Shown here in pieces: positions 26,499 through 35,318 of a stretch of DNA of 64,000 nt. The DNA is from SHLQ01 sp033344795. GTDB lineage: Bacteria; Actinomycetota; Acidimicrobiia; Acidimicrobiales; SHLQ01. Made by a program: the position numbers and the translations under genes. Each line of letters begins with the position of its first letter. Within the stretch, counting starts at the first letter, position 1. The DNA lies in contig JAWPMS010000001.1 in assembly GCA_033344795.1 (NCBI GenBank), positions 1,550,001-1,614,000 on the forward strand, written 5' to 3'. Under the pieces are notes generated by a model, which was not told where the DNA came from, ran no database searches, and was given only the letters and a program-made list of their open reading frames with translations.

Positions 26499-28126
26499 AT
26501 CGTCGCTGAGGAGTCAGTTCGGTCGACCGCCAGAAGGACGGCGGCCGTCACGACCATCAGAATCACACTGAGTGCCATTGCTTGCCCGCGGATGTTCTGC
26601 CCAGGCTGACTCAAAAGCCGGCCGATGGCGAGAGGTACCGTCATCAGGTCTGGGCGTCGGCCGACGAACGAGGTCGCACCGAACTCGCCCAAGGAGATTG
26701 CAAACGCAAACCCGGCTCCGACCGTCAGCGCGCGACGCGCGATGGGAAAATCGATGTCTCTGCGAACCTGACGAGGACTCGCCCCCATGCTCGCAGCCGC
26801 TTCACGAAGATGAGGATCGATCGAGCGAAGCACGGGGACGACGGCTCTCGTGACGAATGGGATCCCGATGAGGGATTGCGTGAGAGGAATGATGATCCAG
26901 GACTGTCGGAGATCGAAGAGCCCTGAATCGAATGTAATCAAGATGCCGAATCCAAGCGTGACCGCTGAGGTACCGAGAGGTAGGAGATACCCGACGTCGA
27001 TCAGACGAGCAACACTTGGTCTGCTGTACGTGATCGCCACAGACGCCCAACCACCGAACACGACCGCGATCGATGCTGCCACGAGAGCGAACCCAACCGA
27101 GTTCGCCACGGCTCGTAGAGGCGAGACCGTCAAGAAGGGTGGTCGCTCGGAAAGCGACGAGTAGTGAGCGAAACCCCAGCCATCACCGGTACGAAGCGAC
27201 TGCTCAACCAGCACCAGGATCGGGATGGCCAGCAATGTCAGGGTGGCGACCACGGTCGCGATCGGAACGATGCGAGTACTTGCGTTCCGCCAGGGCCGTA
27301 GTCGATCGGTGGTGAAGTGTTCGCTGCGGGGCAGACGCGATCGCAGTCTTGTGTTCACCGCGACGAGTGCAACAACAGCAATGAGTTGCACGACCGAAAG
27401 TGTCGCTGCCGTGGTGAAGTCCGTTCGGCTGATCGCGTAGCGGTAGATCTCCGTCTCGATCGTTCGCTGCCGCGCACCTCCAAGGATCAGCACGACAGCG
27501 AAGGAGGTGAAGGTGAACAGGAAAACGATGGAAGTCGCAGCGAGAATCGGTGCGCGGAGACGCCTGAGTGTGATCCGAAAGAACGACGCGACGGGTGATG
27601 TGCCCAATGTGCGCGCCGCATGTTCTGCGTCACGTGACAGCTGGCTCCAGTAGGAGCCAACGGTTCGAACCACCACTGCGACGTTGAAGAACACGTGGGC
27701 GACAAGGATTGCGAATACGGACTTGCTCAGCGAGAACGGCCCCGAGTCGAGGCCAATTCGATCGCTTGTAGCCAGCAAGGCCCCGGCCACTACGATCGTC
27801 GGGAGCACGAAGGGAATGGTCACCAGAGCGAGCACCAAACGACGACCGCGAAACGACACATTGCCGACGACAGCGGTGAGGGGCAGCGCGACCAACAAGG
27901 TCAACAGCGTCGAAACGACCGCCTGCCACAGCGTGAACCAGGCTGCCGACCGGAGGGTGCTCGACCTGAAGACGTCGATCACTGCGTCGCTGTTGTTGCC
28001 CAGCCCGCGCACCAACAACTGGGCCACCGGCCAGATGAAGAACAGCCCCAAGAACAGGCAGGGACCTGCGGCGAGACCAGCTCGCCGCAGGTTGGCGCTA
28101 CTTATCCCAAGACGATGGAGTTCCAT
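26495..28126 (-). CDS. thiP: Thiamine-type ABC transporter permease (ThiP-like)
   Basis: A 543-residue permease with two fused binding-protein-dependent transport domains and about 12 membrane segments. Coupling loops that contact the ATPase are present (EHAARTLGTSPVASFF and EAAASMGASPRQVRRD). This double-domain layout is usual for ThiP and its iron-permease relatives. It overlaps the thiB-like gene upstream by 25 bases and the HD gene downstream by four, and is under a TPP riboswitch. No ATP-binding subunit (ThiQ) follows, so the ATPase must be supplied from elsewhere. Confidence 0.85.
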   Translation of the reverse strand: MELHRLGISSANLRRAGLAAGPCLFLGLFFIWPVAQLLVRGLGNNSDAVIDVFRSSTLRSAAWFTLWQAVVSTLLTLLVALPLTAVVGNVSFRGRRLVLALVTIPFVLPTIVVAGALLATSDRIGLDSGPFSLSKSVFAILVAHVFFNVAVVVRTVGSYWSQLSRDAEHAARTLGTSPVASFFRITLRRLRAPILAATSIVFLFTFTSFAVVLILGGARQRTIETEIYRYAISRTDFTTAATLSVVQLIAVVALVAVNTRLRSRLPRSEHFTTDRLRPWRNASTRIVPIATVVATLTLLAIPILVLVEQSLRTGDGWGFAHYSSLSERPPFLTVSPLRAVANSVGFALVAASIAVVFGGWASVAITYSRPSVARLIDVGYLLPLGTSAVTLGFGILITFDSGLFDLRQSWIIIPLTQSLIGIPFVTRAVVPVLRSIDPHLREAAASMGASPRQVRRDIDFPIARRALTVGAGFAFAISLGEFGATSFVGRRPDLMTVPLAIGRLLSQPGQNIRGQAMALSVILMVVTAAVLLAVDRTDSSATI

Positions 28127-29319
28127 CGTTCGGTCCAGTCATCTCGGTTTGTCTCGATGACGGCTGGGTCGATCGTCAGAGCATCGTCGACCAGCGGGCC
28201 GAACTCCACGAACGCCTCTGGTAGTTCGGTCGTGTTGTTGGCTGGATACACGAACATGTTCAGTGGCACGTCTTGTTGAAAGCTGTTGCCGAGCATGAAG
28301 TCGATGAGTCGAGCAGCCGCCTCGGGGTGTTCCGTCCCTGCGAGTACTCCTGCGAATTCGATCTGTCGGAAGCAGCTGTCTGCGAGAACGCCTGTCGGCG
28401 GCGCTTCGACGGGAGGATCGGCGAACAAGAACTCCGCTGGAGGGCTCGATGCGTACGACGTGACCATCGAACGTTCGCCTCCACCCGCTGTGAACTCGCC
28501 GTAGTACGCATCGTTCCATCCCGCCGTGATCGACAACCCGTTGTCGACCAATGCCTGCCAGTACTCCTCCCAGCCATCCTCTCCGTATTTGGCGATCGTG
28601 GCCAGGAGAAAGGCGAAGCCAGGTGACGAACTCTCGGGGTTCATGGTGACGAACTGGTCAACGTTGGCAGGATCGATCAGGTCGTCGAGCGATGTAGGTG
28701 CATCGCCGGGGAGTTCGCTCGCCCAGTAGTTCACGCACACGTCGCCGAAGTCGACGGGGGTCACTCGGTGAAACGGATCGAGCTCGAGCTCGTCGTCGAC
28801 GTCGGTCAGAGCAGCCGACTCATGCGGTGTGAACAGCCCAGCCTCGAGGCCCCGGCAGAGGAACGCGTTGTCGATGCCGAAGAGTACGTCAGCCGTTGGA
28901 GTGTCCTTGGTCAGAATCGACTGGCTCACCAACTGACCTGCATCACCGACCGCGACTTGCTCAACGGTGATCCCGGTCTCTTTGCTGAACGCATCGAGTA
29001 CCCCGTCGCTCAGCGAGAAGGAGTCGTGCGTTGCCAAGGTGATCGTCGTACCGCTGAGGTCTGCGTCGGTCAGCGCGATGGGAGAGAGCCCAGGATCCTC
29101 GAAGCAGGTTGACGCGTCGGCCATGGCTGCATCGTCGGTGCTCGCCAGATCTGCGTCAGCTTCCTGAGCTGCTGCATTCTCGGCAGCAAGTGCGTCGGCG
29201 TCACCCTCGCCGATAGCGGTCGTCGATATGTCATCGCCACACGCTGCGAGCGCGATCGTGAGGCCGAGCACGATTGCAACCGGTCGTATGATGGTCAACG
29301 GGTTTCGTCTGAAGTTCAT
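28102..29319 (-). CDS. thiB: Thiamine-binding lipoprotein (ThiB-like)
   Basis: A lipoprotein of about 405 residues (lipobox ALAAC near residue 27), with an acidic linker and then a ThiB-like solute-binding fold. TPTADVLFGIDNAFL, GLFTPHESAALTDVDDE, ITAGWNDAYYGEF and VTSYASSPPAEF correspond to thiamine-contacting regions of ThiB/TbpA. It is the first gene after a TPP riboswitch. GGAGG lies six bases before the ATG at 29319, inside the conserved 3' end of that riboswitch. It delivers thiamine or its phosphates to the neighbouring permease. Confidence 0.88.
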   Translation of the reverse strand: MNFRRNPLTIIRPVAIVLGLTIALAACGDDISTTAIGEGDADALAAENAAAQEADADLASTDDAAMADASTCFEDPGLSPIALTDADLSGTTITLATHDSFSLSDGVLDAFSKETGITVEQVAVGDAGQLVSQSILTKDTPTADVLFGIDNAFLCRGLEAGLFTPHESAALTDVDDELELDPFHRVTPVDFGDVCVNYWASELPGDAPTSLDDLIDPANVDQFVTMNPESSSPGFAFLLATIAKYGEDGWEEYWQALVDNGLSITAGWNDAYYGEFTAGGGERSMVTSYASSPPAEFLFADPPVEAPPTGVLADSCFRQIEFAGVLAGTEHPEAAARLIDFMLGNSFQQDVPLNMFVYPANNTTELPEAFVEFGPLVDDALTIDPAVIETNRDDWTERWNSIVLG

Positions 29320-29325
29320 CACATT

Positions 29326-29416
29326 CCTCCGCTGGAATTACCCAGTTCAGGTTCGTACGGGTCGGCGACACATTGGTCACCCTCTCAGCCCGGCAATCGC
29401 CCGAGCTCCCCGGTGG
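29326..29416 (-). ncRNA. TPP riboswitch (THI element)
   Basis: On the reverse strand the leader contains the conserved THI-box blocks in order: CCGGGGAGC, GGGCTGAGAGGG, ACCCGTACGAACCTGA, then CTGGGTAATTCCAGCGGAGG. Thiamine pyrophosphate binding normally shuts off expression. The ribosome binding site GGAGG of thiB forms the last bases of the motif, so translational control through sequestration is likely. It commands thiB, thiP and the HD gene. Confidence 0.95.
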
Positions 29417-29519
29417 TTTTTGTTGTGCACCAAGCTTACGTGCGAACACGCGGGTCCGCGACCACAACCGCAGCCACTGGACATGTAACACTTCGCGTCG
29501 CCGATCCATGTAGTAGGTG

Positions 29520-30098
29520 ATGGACATCGACGATCAACGCTCCGACGCCCGACTGCTGAAGGACTCCGGTCGCGACGCAGAAGCGTTTGGCCTCTTCTAC
29601 GACCGGCACGTCGGGGCCGTGTCGGCATTCTTCGCGAAGAGGACTGCTGATTCAGCACTTACCGCCGACCTCACCTCGGAGACCTTTGCTGAAGCCTTCG
29701 CCAGTAGGCGAAGGTATCGAGACACCGGCGCCCCTGCGCGCGCCTGGCTCTTCACCATTGCAACTCGGCAGTTGAATGAGTTCTTCCGACGCGAGCGCGT
29801 ATCGATGAAGTACCGAGCTCGACTCGGGATAGCGGGAACAGCCCACGACGACGTCGAACGCGTCGACGACCTCGATGAATTGCGCCGACGCCTCCCTGAT
29901 CTTCGCACGGCGCTAGCAACCCTGACCGAGACCTCTGCGGAAGCGGTCAGTCTTCGGCTGGGCCACGGCTGGTCCTATCAGCAGCTGGCAGAGCACCTCG
30001 ACTGCACTCCGGCTGCAGCCAGGGTGCGAGTGAGTCGAGCACTGGCGCACCTCGAACAACAGATCAACCCAGACCCATCCCCAAGGAGACTCTCATGA
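29520..30098 (+). CDS. ECF-type RNA polymerase sigma factor
   Basis: A 192-residue sigma-70 family protein with region 2 (about 25-95, including TSETFAEAFASRRRYRDTGAPARAW) and region 4 (about 125-180, SAEAVSLRLGHGWSYQQLAEHL plus CTPAAARVRVSRAL). This is the minimal layout of extracytoplasmic-function sigma factors. The ATG at 29520 overlaps a GTG at 29517, and either could serve. Its stop overlaps the start of a membrane-anchored protein that may be its regulator. It is divergent from the TPP operon. Confidence 0.9.
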   Translation: MDIDDQRSDARLLKDSGRDAEAFGLFYDRHVGAVSAFFAKRTADSALTADLTSETFAEAFASRRRYRDTGAPARAWLFTIATRQLNEFFRRERVSMKYRARLGIAGTAHDDVERVDDLDELRRRLPDLRTALATLTETSAEAVSLRLGHGWSYQQLAEHLDCTPAAARVRVSRALAHLEQQINPDPSPRRLS

Positions 30099-30919
30099 CG
30101 ATGACCGAAGCAAGGATCGATGATCTTCGAGACGGGCTGGTGACCGGAATCCGAGCGAGCAACCATCGCCGAGCGCGCCGACAGCGAGCGCTGTTCGCCA
30201 CCCCTCTACTGGTGCTAGTGGCAGCTGCAGGATTGATTCTTCGGAGTGGCGATGGAGAAGCCGCATATGCCTTGCTCGAGCGCGCAGATGGAACGGTTCG
30301 CGTCGAGGTGTTTCCCGACTTCGATGACGTCGACGCTCTCCAGAACGATCTTGCTGATCTGGGACTGCAGGCGACGGTCGTTCATCTTCGAGCTCATCCC
30401 TCGCTGGAAGGAGTGGTCGAGGTGGTCAGCCATGACAATTCCGCTTCTGGTGCGGCGGAGTTCGACGGTGGGGAGTTCATCCTCGATGTCGCGACCGCAG
30501 ACGGCCTGATCGAGATATTGATCTATGCGGCGACCGATTCAGGCGATGACTATCAAGCCTCTCCGTCACTGTTCGCTCCCGGCCAAGAGCTAGGAGGTCT
30601 TCATTGCGCCTATACCGATGGTGGGTTGACGACCGCCGAGTTCGAAGCGCACGCCCGGGCGGCCGGAATCTCGAACTTTCGATGGACTACGTTTGGCGAG
30701 GTCGATGAACAAACCAATTCGATCGACTTCAATGAGTCGGGCGATCGGCCCGAGGGGATCGTCTCGGGAGCGCAACTGCGGAGTACAGACACCGCCGATG
30801 TATTCATCGATGAGAAGAGCGCGCCGGCACCGGCGGCGGACAGCATCACGATGGGCGACGGTACGCACTACCGGCCGGTGCCGACCTGTACGCCCGAGCT
30901 CGCCGAACCGTGGGAGTGA
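30095..30919 (+). CDS. Membrane-anchored protein, putative regulator of the adjacent sigma factor
   Basis: A 274-residue protein with a cytoplasmic N-terminus of about 35 residues, one membrane segment (about 35-50) and a predicted extracytoplasmic region of about 220 residues. It overlaps the ECF sigma gene by four bases (ATGA), the usual place for an anti-sigma factor. The short N-terminus lacks a zinc-binding HxxxCxxC motif, so it is not a standard ZAS anti-sigma. The exported part is acidic with one conserved-looking Cys pair (LHCAYTD, VPTCTPE). Function inferred from position only. Confidence 0.6.
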   Translation: MTMTEARIDDLRDGLVTGIRASNHRRARRQRALFATPLLVLVAAAGLILRSGDGEAAYALLERADGTVRVEVFPDFDDVDALQNDLADLGLQATVVHLRAHPSLEGVVEVVSHDNSASGAAEFDGGEFILDVATADGLIEILIYAATDSGDDYQASPSLFAPGQELGGLHCAYTDGGLTTAEFEAHARAAGISNFRWTTFGEVDEQTNSIDFNESGDRPEGIVSGAQLRSTDTADVFIDEKSAPAPAADSITMGDGTHYRPVPTCTPELAEPWE

Positions 30920-30950
30920 TCGATCGCCAGGTCGGGTGATGTAGGCCGGT

Positions 30951-32516
30951 TTAGCGCTTCCGGGTCAGACCGAGCTCGATACGTTGCGCGGTCGGTGTCA
31001 CCGCCAGACCTCCCAGGCCCGTGCAGCGAAGCTCGCGTGCCATGAGTTCGCTCACGTTGCGATGAGCGTCGAGTACCTCGTCGAATGGGATGACGTGGTC
31101 GTACCCGGCGAGGGCCATGTTGGCGCAGCTGAGGGCGTTGGCGGCCCCGGTGACGTTGCGGCCAAGACAGGGCGCTTCGACTCGATTGCCGACGGGGTCA
31201 CAGATCAACCCGAGAACGTTTTGTAGAGACTGACTCGCAGCTGACAGCGACTGGGCGGCAGAGCCGCCGGCGAGCTCGACCAGAGCCGCAGCGGCCATGG
31301 CTGCGCCCGCTCCGGTCTCGGCCTGGCAACCGCCGACCTCCGCGGCAAAGCTCGATCGATTGGCTACGAACACCCCGATCAGTCCTCCGGTGAGCAGTGC
31401 TCGTTCCTGCGCTTCCTCGCTTGGTGAAATGGAGTCGATGGTGGCGAGCAGAGCGCCGGGGAAGGTCGCGCACGACCCTGCTGTGGGGGCGGCCACGATC
31501 ACCTCCATGGCGCTCTTGGCCTCCATGAGAGCGGTTACGTAGGCGATCATGTCGTTGAGGAGGCCGCCGTCGAGGAGCTTCTGCGACCGTTGGAGTTCGA
31601 CGAACTTGCCGCTCTGCCAACCGAGGATGCGGTCGTCGTACTCGGTCCCGGCAAGGCCGGTCTCGACCCCCGTCCGCATGATTCCCAGCAAGTGTCGCGC
31701 CTTTGCGAGAACCTCGCTCTCGTCGATGCCGCCACGCACCGACTCGTAGTGCAGCGCCCAGTCCGACAGGGGCCGCTCATCGAGCCGCTCGGGGTTCGAC
31801 AGCTCGCTTGCGTGGGCGAAAGGAAGCGCGAGGTCGCGCCGCGAACGAACCGGAAGCACCGAACGCAACCGATGGACAGCAGTGACGTTCTCGAGTGAAT
31901 CCGTGATCGAGTCGTCGAGGGGCTTCTGCCCGGAGACGACCAGAAGCTCGAGGCCATCCGCTCGGCGATGTTCCGTCATCGTGTCGACGACGGCTGGACT
32001 CGCCTCGAGAACCTCGGCGACTTCGGACGCAGATCCATCCACGATCAACAGCGTGACGGCGTAGTCACCAAACATCGACACCGTCCACCCGTCGAGCTCG
32101 ATGACCTCGATCATTCCGCCCCCCGTCGAGAGAGCGATGAGAGAGTGCGTGACGCCATCGCGAGTGGCCTCGAGACGGTAGGTGTTGGGGTGTGGGTCGT
32201 CGAGTCGAGGTTTGCGAACTTCGATCGAAGTACCTTCCTCGGCGATCAGGGTCGGCGAATGCGGGAGCCGCTGGTCGTCTGGCGCAAACCCGAGGAGCCC
32301 GCCGTAGAGACCCATGTCGGTGCCCTGGCTCTCATGGGTGGTCGCAAGCGACCCTTGGCTGTCGTAGTCGATGACGAGTGAGTCCGGGCGACCCCCGCAA
32401 AGGTCTCGGAGGAGCAGTCCAATACGCACCGACGCGGCGGAGTGTGAGCTCGAAGGTCCGCGCATGATGGGTCCGATGACGTCGTTGAAGATGCTCGGAG
32501 CGAGGGTGGCTGGCAT
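30951..32516 (-). CDS. sdaA: L-serine ammonia-lyase (4Fe-4S serine dehydratase)
   Basis: A 521-residue single-chain L-serine dehydratase, which converts serine to pyruvate and ammonia. The beta domain is N-terminal (GPIMRGPSSSHSAASVRIG). The alpha domain follows with the iron-sulfur cysteines in AGSCATFPG, GGCQAETGAG and LICDPVGNRVEAPC. The single-chain beta-alpha order is usual for actinobacteria and E. coli. It is divergent from glgA, about 50 bases apart, and converges with the putative sigma regulator. Confidence 0.93.
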   Translation of the reverse strand: MPATLAPSIFNDVIGPIMRGPSSSHSAASVRIGLLLRDLCGGRPDSLVIDYDSQGSLATTHESQGTDMGLYGGLLGFAPDDQRLPHSPTLIAEEGTSIEVRKPRLDDPHPNTYRLEATRDGVTHSLIALSTGGGMIEVIELDGWTVSMFGDYAVTLLIVDGSASEVAEVLEASPAVVDTMTEHRRADGLELLVVSGQKPLDDSITDSLENVTAVHRLRSVLPVRSRRDLALPFAHASELSNPERLDERPLSDWALHYESVRGGIDESEVLAKARHLLGIMRTGVETGLAGTEYDDRILGWQSGKFVELQRSQKLLDGGLLNDMIAYVTALMEAKSAMEVIVAAPTAGSCATFPGALLATIDSISPSEEAQERALLTGGLIGVFVANRSSFAAEVGGCQAETGAGAAMAAAALVELAGGSAAQSLSAASQSLQNVLGLICDPVGNRVEAPCLGRNVTGAANALSCANMALAGYDHVIPFDEVLDAHRNVSELMARELRCTGLGGLAVTPTAQRIELGLTRKR

Positions 32517-32569
32517 TCCTTGAGTATGTCACCTTGCATCGGTGCTGGGTTCCGCCGATAGTGCATGTC

Positions 32570-33967
32570 ATGGTCAACAAGGGCGCAGGGCTGAAAATTG
32601 TGTTCGGGTCTGCCGAGGCGGCCCCAATTGCCCGCGTTGGCGGTCTGGCTGAGGCGACCGCGGGATTGATTCGTTCACTTCGCTCGAACGGAGATGTCGA
32701 GGTCATCGTTGTCCTACCCGACTATGGCGGTGTCGTGCTCGAGGACGAACAACATCGCGACCTCTCACTGCCCGAATGGGCCATGCCGGCAAGCGTTCGT
32801 ACCGGCACGGCGCCCGAGCTCGGCGTCGTCCACCTCGTCTCTGCGCCCGGCATCGCCCGGCCTCATCCATACGTCGACGAGACCGGCGCAGGGTGGCCGG
32901 ACAACGACGCGAGATTCTTCGCATTCTCCGCGGCGATCGCGGCCATCGTCGACGACGAGAAGCCGGATGTTCTCCATCTCAATGACTGGCACACGGGCAT
33001 GGCGCTGGCCTGGGTTGATGTTCCGTCCGTGTACACGATTCACACGCTCGGCTATCAGGGGCATGCCGACATCGGGTGGCTACGAGCGATCAACACCGAT
33101 CGTGCCACCGCCTTCGATCGATTCGGCGTGCTCAATCCTGCGGCTGGCGCGATAGCACTCGCCGACCGTGTCGTCGCGGTCAGTCCCAACTATGCAACGG
33201 AGATTCTCGACCCAACCCGAAGTGCGGGGTTGCACACGGTGCTCGACGCCAAGGGCGATGGTCTCATCGGGATTCGCAACGGCATCGACACCACACTGTG
33301 GAACCCGCTGACCGATCCGTACATCGTCGATACGTACGGACGGTCGACGCTCGATGCGAAGGCAAGCACGAGTGCTCGTCTGCACGAACGTGTCGGTTGG
33401 GCGCACGATGGACAACCGTTGATTGGCATGGTCACCCGACTGGTGGAACAAAAAGGCATCGACATCATCTTGGGAACGATTCCGTACCTCGAACGGATGA
33501 ACGCGAGGCTTGTCACTCTCGGGAGCGGAGAGGAACGGTTGTCGTTGTGGGCACGGGATCTCGCAAGTGAATACCCCGATCGTTTCGCCTTCATCGATGG
33601 GTATGACCTCGAGATCGCCCATCAAATCTTCGCCGGGGCAGATCTGTTTTGCATGCCCAGCCGGTTCGAGCCTTGCGGCCTCGCGCAGATGCAGGCAATG
33701 GCGTACGGCACGATCCCGGTGGTCACGCCGGTAGGTGGACTCGTCGATACGGTCATCGACGACGACGCTTCACCAGGCGCAGGCACGGGCTTCTCCGCGG
33801 TCACGATCGACACGCTCGGCATGCTCGATGCACTTCATCGCGGGTTGGCTGCGTGGAGACTGAAGAGTCGTCGTCGCGCCATCCAGAAGCGCGGAATGGC
33901 GATGGACTGGAGTTGGGACGCGCCCACTGCCAAACACCTCGAGCTCTACCACGCGATCGCCCGCTGA
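32570..33967 (+). CDS. glgA: Glycogen synthase (GT5 family, GlgA-like)
   Basis: A protein of about 465 residues with a GT5 catalytic N-terminus (KIVFGSAEAAPIARVGGLAEA) and a C-terminal GT1-type lobe (GMVTRLVEQKGIDII, PSRFEPCGLAQMQAMAYGTIPVV). It extends alpha-1,4-glucan from a nucleotide-glucose donor. The usual KTGGL substrate loop reads RVGGL. The start is uncertain: ATG 32570 gives the best N-terminus. It converges with glgC, which makes its ADP-glucose donor. Confidence 0.87.
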   Translation: MVNKGAGLKIVFGSAEAAPIARVGGLAEATAGLIRSLRSNGDVEVIVVLPDYGGVVLEDEQHRDLSLPEWAMPASVRTGTAPELGVVHLVSAPGIARPHPYVDETGAGWPDNDARFFAFSAAIAAIVDDEKPDVLHLNDWHTGMALAWVDVPSVYTIHTLGYQGHADIGWLRAINTDRATAFDRFGVLNPAAGAIALADRVVAVSPNYATEILDPTRSAGLHTVLDAKGDGLIGIRNGIDTTLWNPLTDPYIVDTYGRSTLDAKASTSARLHERVGWAHDGQPLIGMVTRLVEQKGIDIILGTIPYLERMNARLVTLGSGEERLSLWARDLASEYPDRFAFIDGYDLEIAHQIFAGADLFCMPSRFEPCGLAQMQAMAYGTIPVVTPVGGLVDTVIDDDASPGAGTGFSAVTIDTLGMLDALHRGLAAWRLKSRRRAIQKRGMAMDWSWDAPTAKHLELYHAIAR

Positions 33968-34002
33968 CGATGACGATGACGTTCGAGCGCGCGGAGGTTG
34001 CC

Positions 34003-35253
34003 TCAGGTTGGTTCGATGACGGCGTTCTTCGAGATCACGGTGATGCCGCCTTCGCTGACCACGTGCTTCTCGGCGTCTGCCGTTGAGTCGACGCCGATCT
34101 GCGCACCGTCGGGCACGACCACATTCTTGTCGATCACACAGTTTCGAAGCACCGCTCCGGCGCCAACGGTGACGTCGTCGAGCAGCACGACGTTCTCGAG
34201 ATCTGCGCCGTGATGCACATGGCTCCCAACCGAGATGACCGAGTTCGAAACGCGGCCGCCAGACACGATCACGCCGGCGCTCACCATCGAGTTCAGCACT
34301 TCGGGGTCACCGCCGCGCCAATCGGTGACGAACTTTGCGGGCGGAAGGTTGCGGCTGTAGCTGAAGATGGGCCAAGCGGGGTTGTAGAGGTTGAAGATCG
34401 GTTCCGGCTGGACCAAATCCATGTTTGCATCGAAGTACGAATCGAGGGTTCCGACATCACGCCAGTAGTGACGGTTTCGTTCCGTGTCACCGGGAACGAC
34501 GTTCTTGGTGAAGTCGTAGACGTTCGCCTCTCCCTGCGCCACGAGCGCGGGGATCAGATCGCCGCCGATGTCGTGTTTGGAGTCTTCGTTCTTGGCATCG
34601 TCGGCAGCGAGGTCCATCAGCATCTCGGTCGAGAAGATGTAGTTGCCCATCGAGGCGAGTACCTCGTCGGGCGAGTCCGGCAAACCGGGAGGGTCGGTTG
34701 GCTTTTCGTCGAAACGAAGGATTTGGTCCGAATCTGGGCCGATCGTGATGACACCGAACTGGTCGGACTCATCGCGCGGCACACGGATGCCGGCAACCGT
34801 GGCGCCTTTGCCGCTCTCGATGTGCGCGTCGAGCATCTGGCGGGCATCGATGCGATAGATGTGGTCGGCGCCGAACACAATGATGTGTTCGGGGCGTTCA
34901 TCATCGATCAGATTGAAGTTCTGATAGATCGCATCGAGCGACCCGGTGAACCAGCTTGGTCCGCGACGCATTTGTGCGGGCACCGTCGTGACGTAGTTGT
35001 CGAGCTCTCGCGAAAGGCTCCATGTACGAGAGATGTGCACGTCGAGGCTGTGGGACTTGTACTGCGTCAGCACCACGATCTTTCGGTATCCCGAGTTCAC
35101 AAGATTCGACAACGCAAAATCGATCAATCGATAACGACCACCGAACGGAACAGCGGGTTTTGCACGTTGTGCGGTGAGCGGCATGAGTCGCTTGCCTTCA
35201 CCACCTGCGAGAACCATTGACATGACGTTGGGGCGGTGACCGTCGAGAAGCAC
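34003..35253 (-). CDS. glgC: Glucose-1-phosphate adenylyltransferase
   Basis: A 416-residue enzyme that makes ADP-glucose from ATP and glucose 1-phosphate, the committed step of bacterial glycogen synthesis. The nucleotidyltransferase motif AGGEGKRLMPLTAQRAKPAVPFGG is near the N-terminus, with FGADHIYRID, GTLDSYFDANMDLVQ and a C-terminal left-handed beta-helix (about 290-416). The GTG start at 35253 gives a short actinobacterial-type N-terminal extension. It is convergent with glgA. Confidence 0.95.
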   Translation of the reverse strand: MLLDGHRPNVMSMVLAGGEGKRLMPLTAQRAKPAVPFGGRYRLIDFALSNLVNSGYRKIVVLTQYKSHSLDVHISRTWSLSRELDNYVTTVPAQMRRGPSWFTGSLDAIYQNFNLIDDERPEHIIVFGADHIYRIDARQMLDAHIESGKGATVAGIRVPRDESDQFGVITIGPDSDQILRFDEKPTDPPGLPDSPDEVLASMGNYIFSTEMLMDLAADDAKNEDSKHDIGGDLIPALVAQGEANVYDFTKNVVPGDTERNRHYWRDVGTLDSYFDANMDLVQPEPIFNLYNPAWPIFSYSRNLPPAKFVTDWRGGDPEVLNSMVSAGVIVSGGRVSNSVISVGSHVHHGADLENVVLLDDVTVGAGAVLRNCVIDKNVVVPDGAQIGVDSTADAEKHVVSEGGITVISKNAVIEPT

Positions 35254-35318
35254 AAGGCCGACCTTACGTCACAAGTCGCTGGACCTTCCATTGGATCGCT
35301 CGCGCGGGCCGCGCCCGA

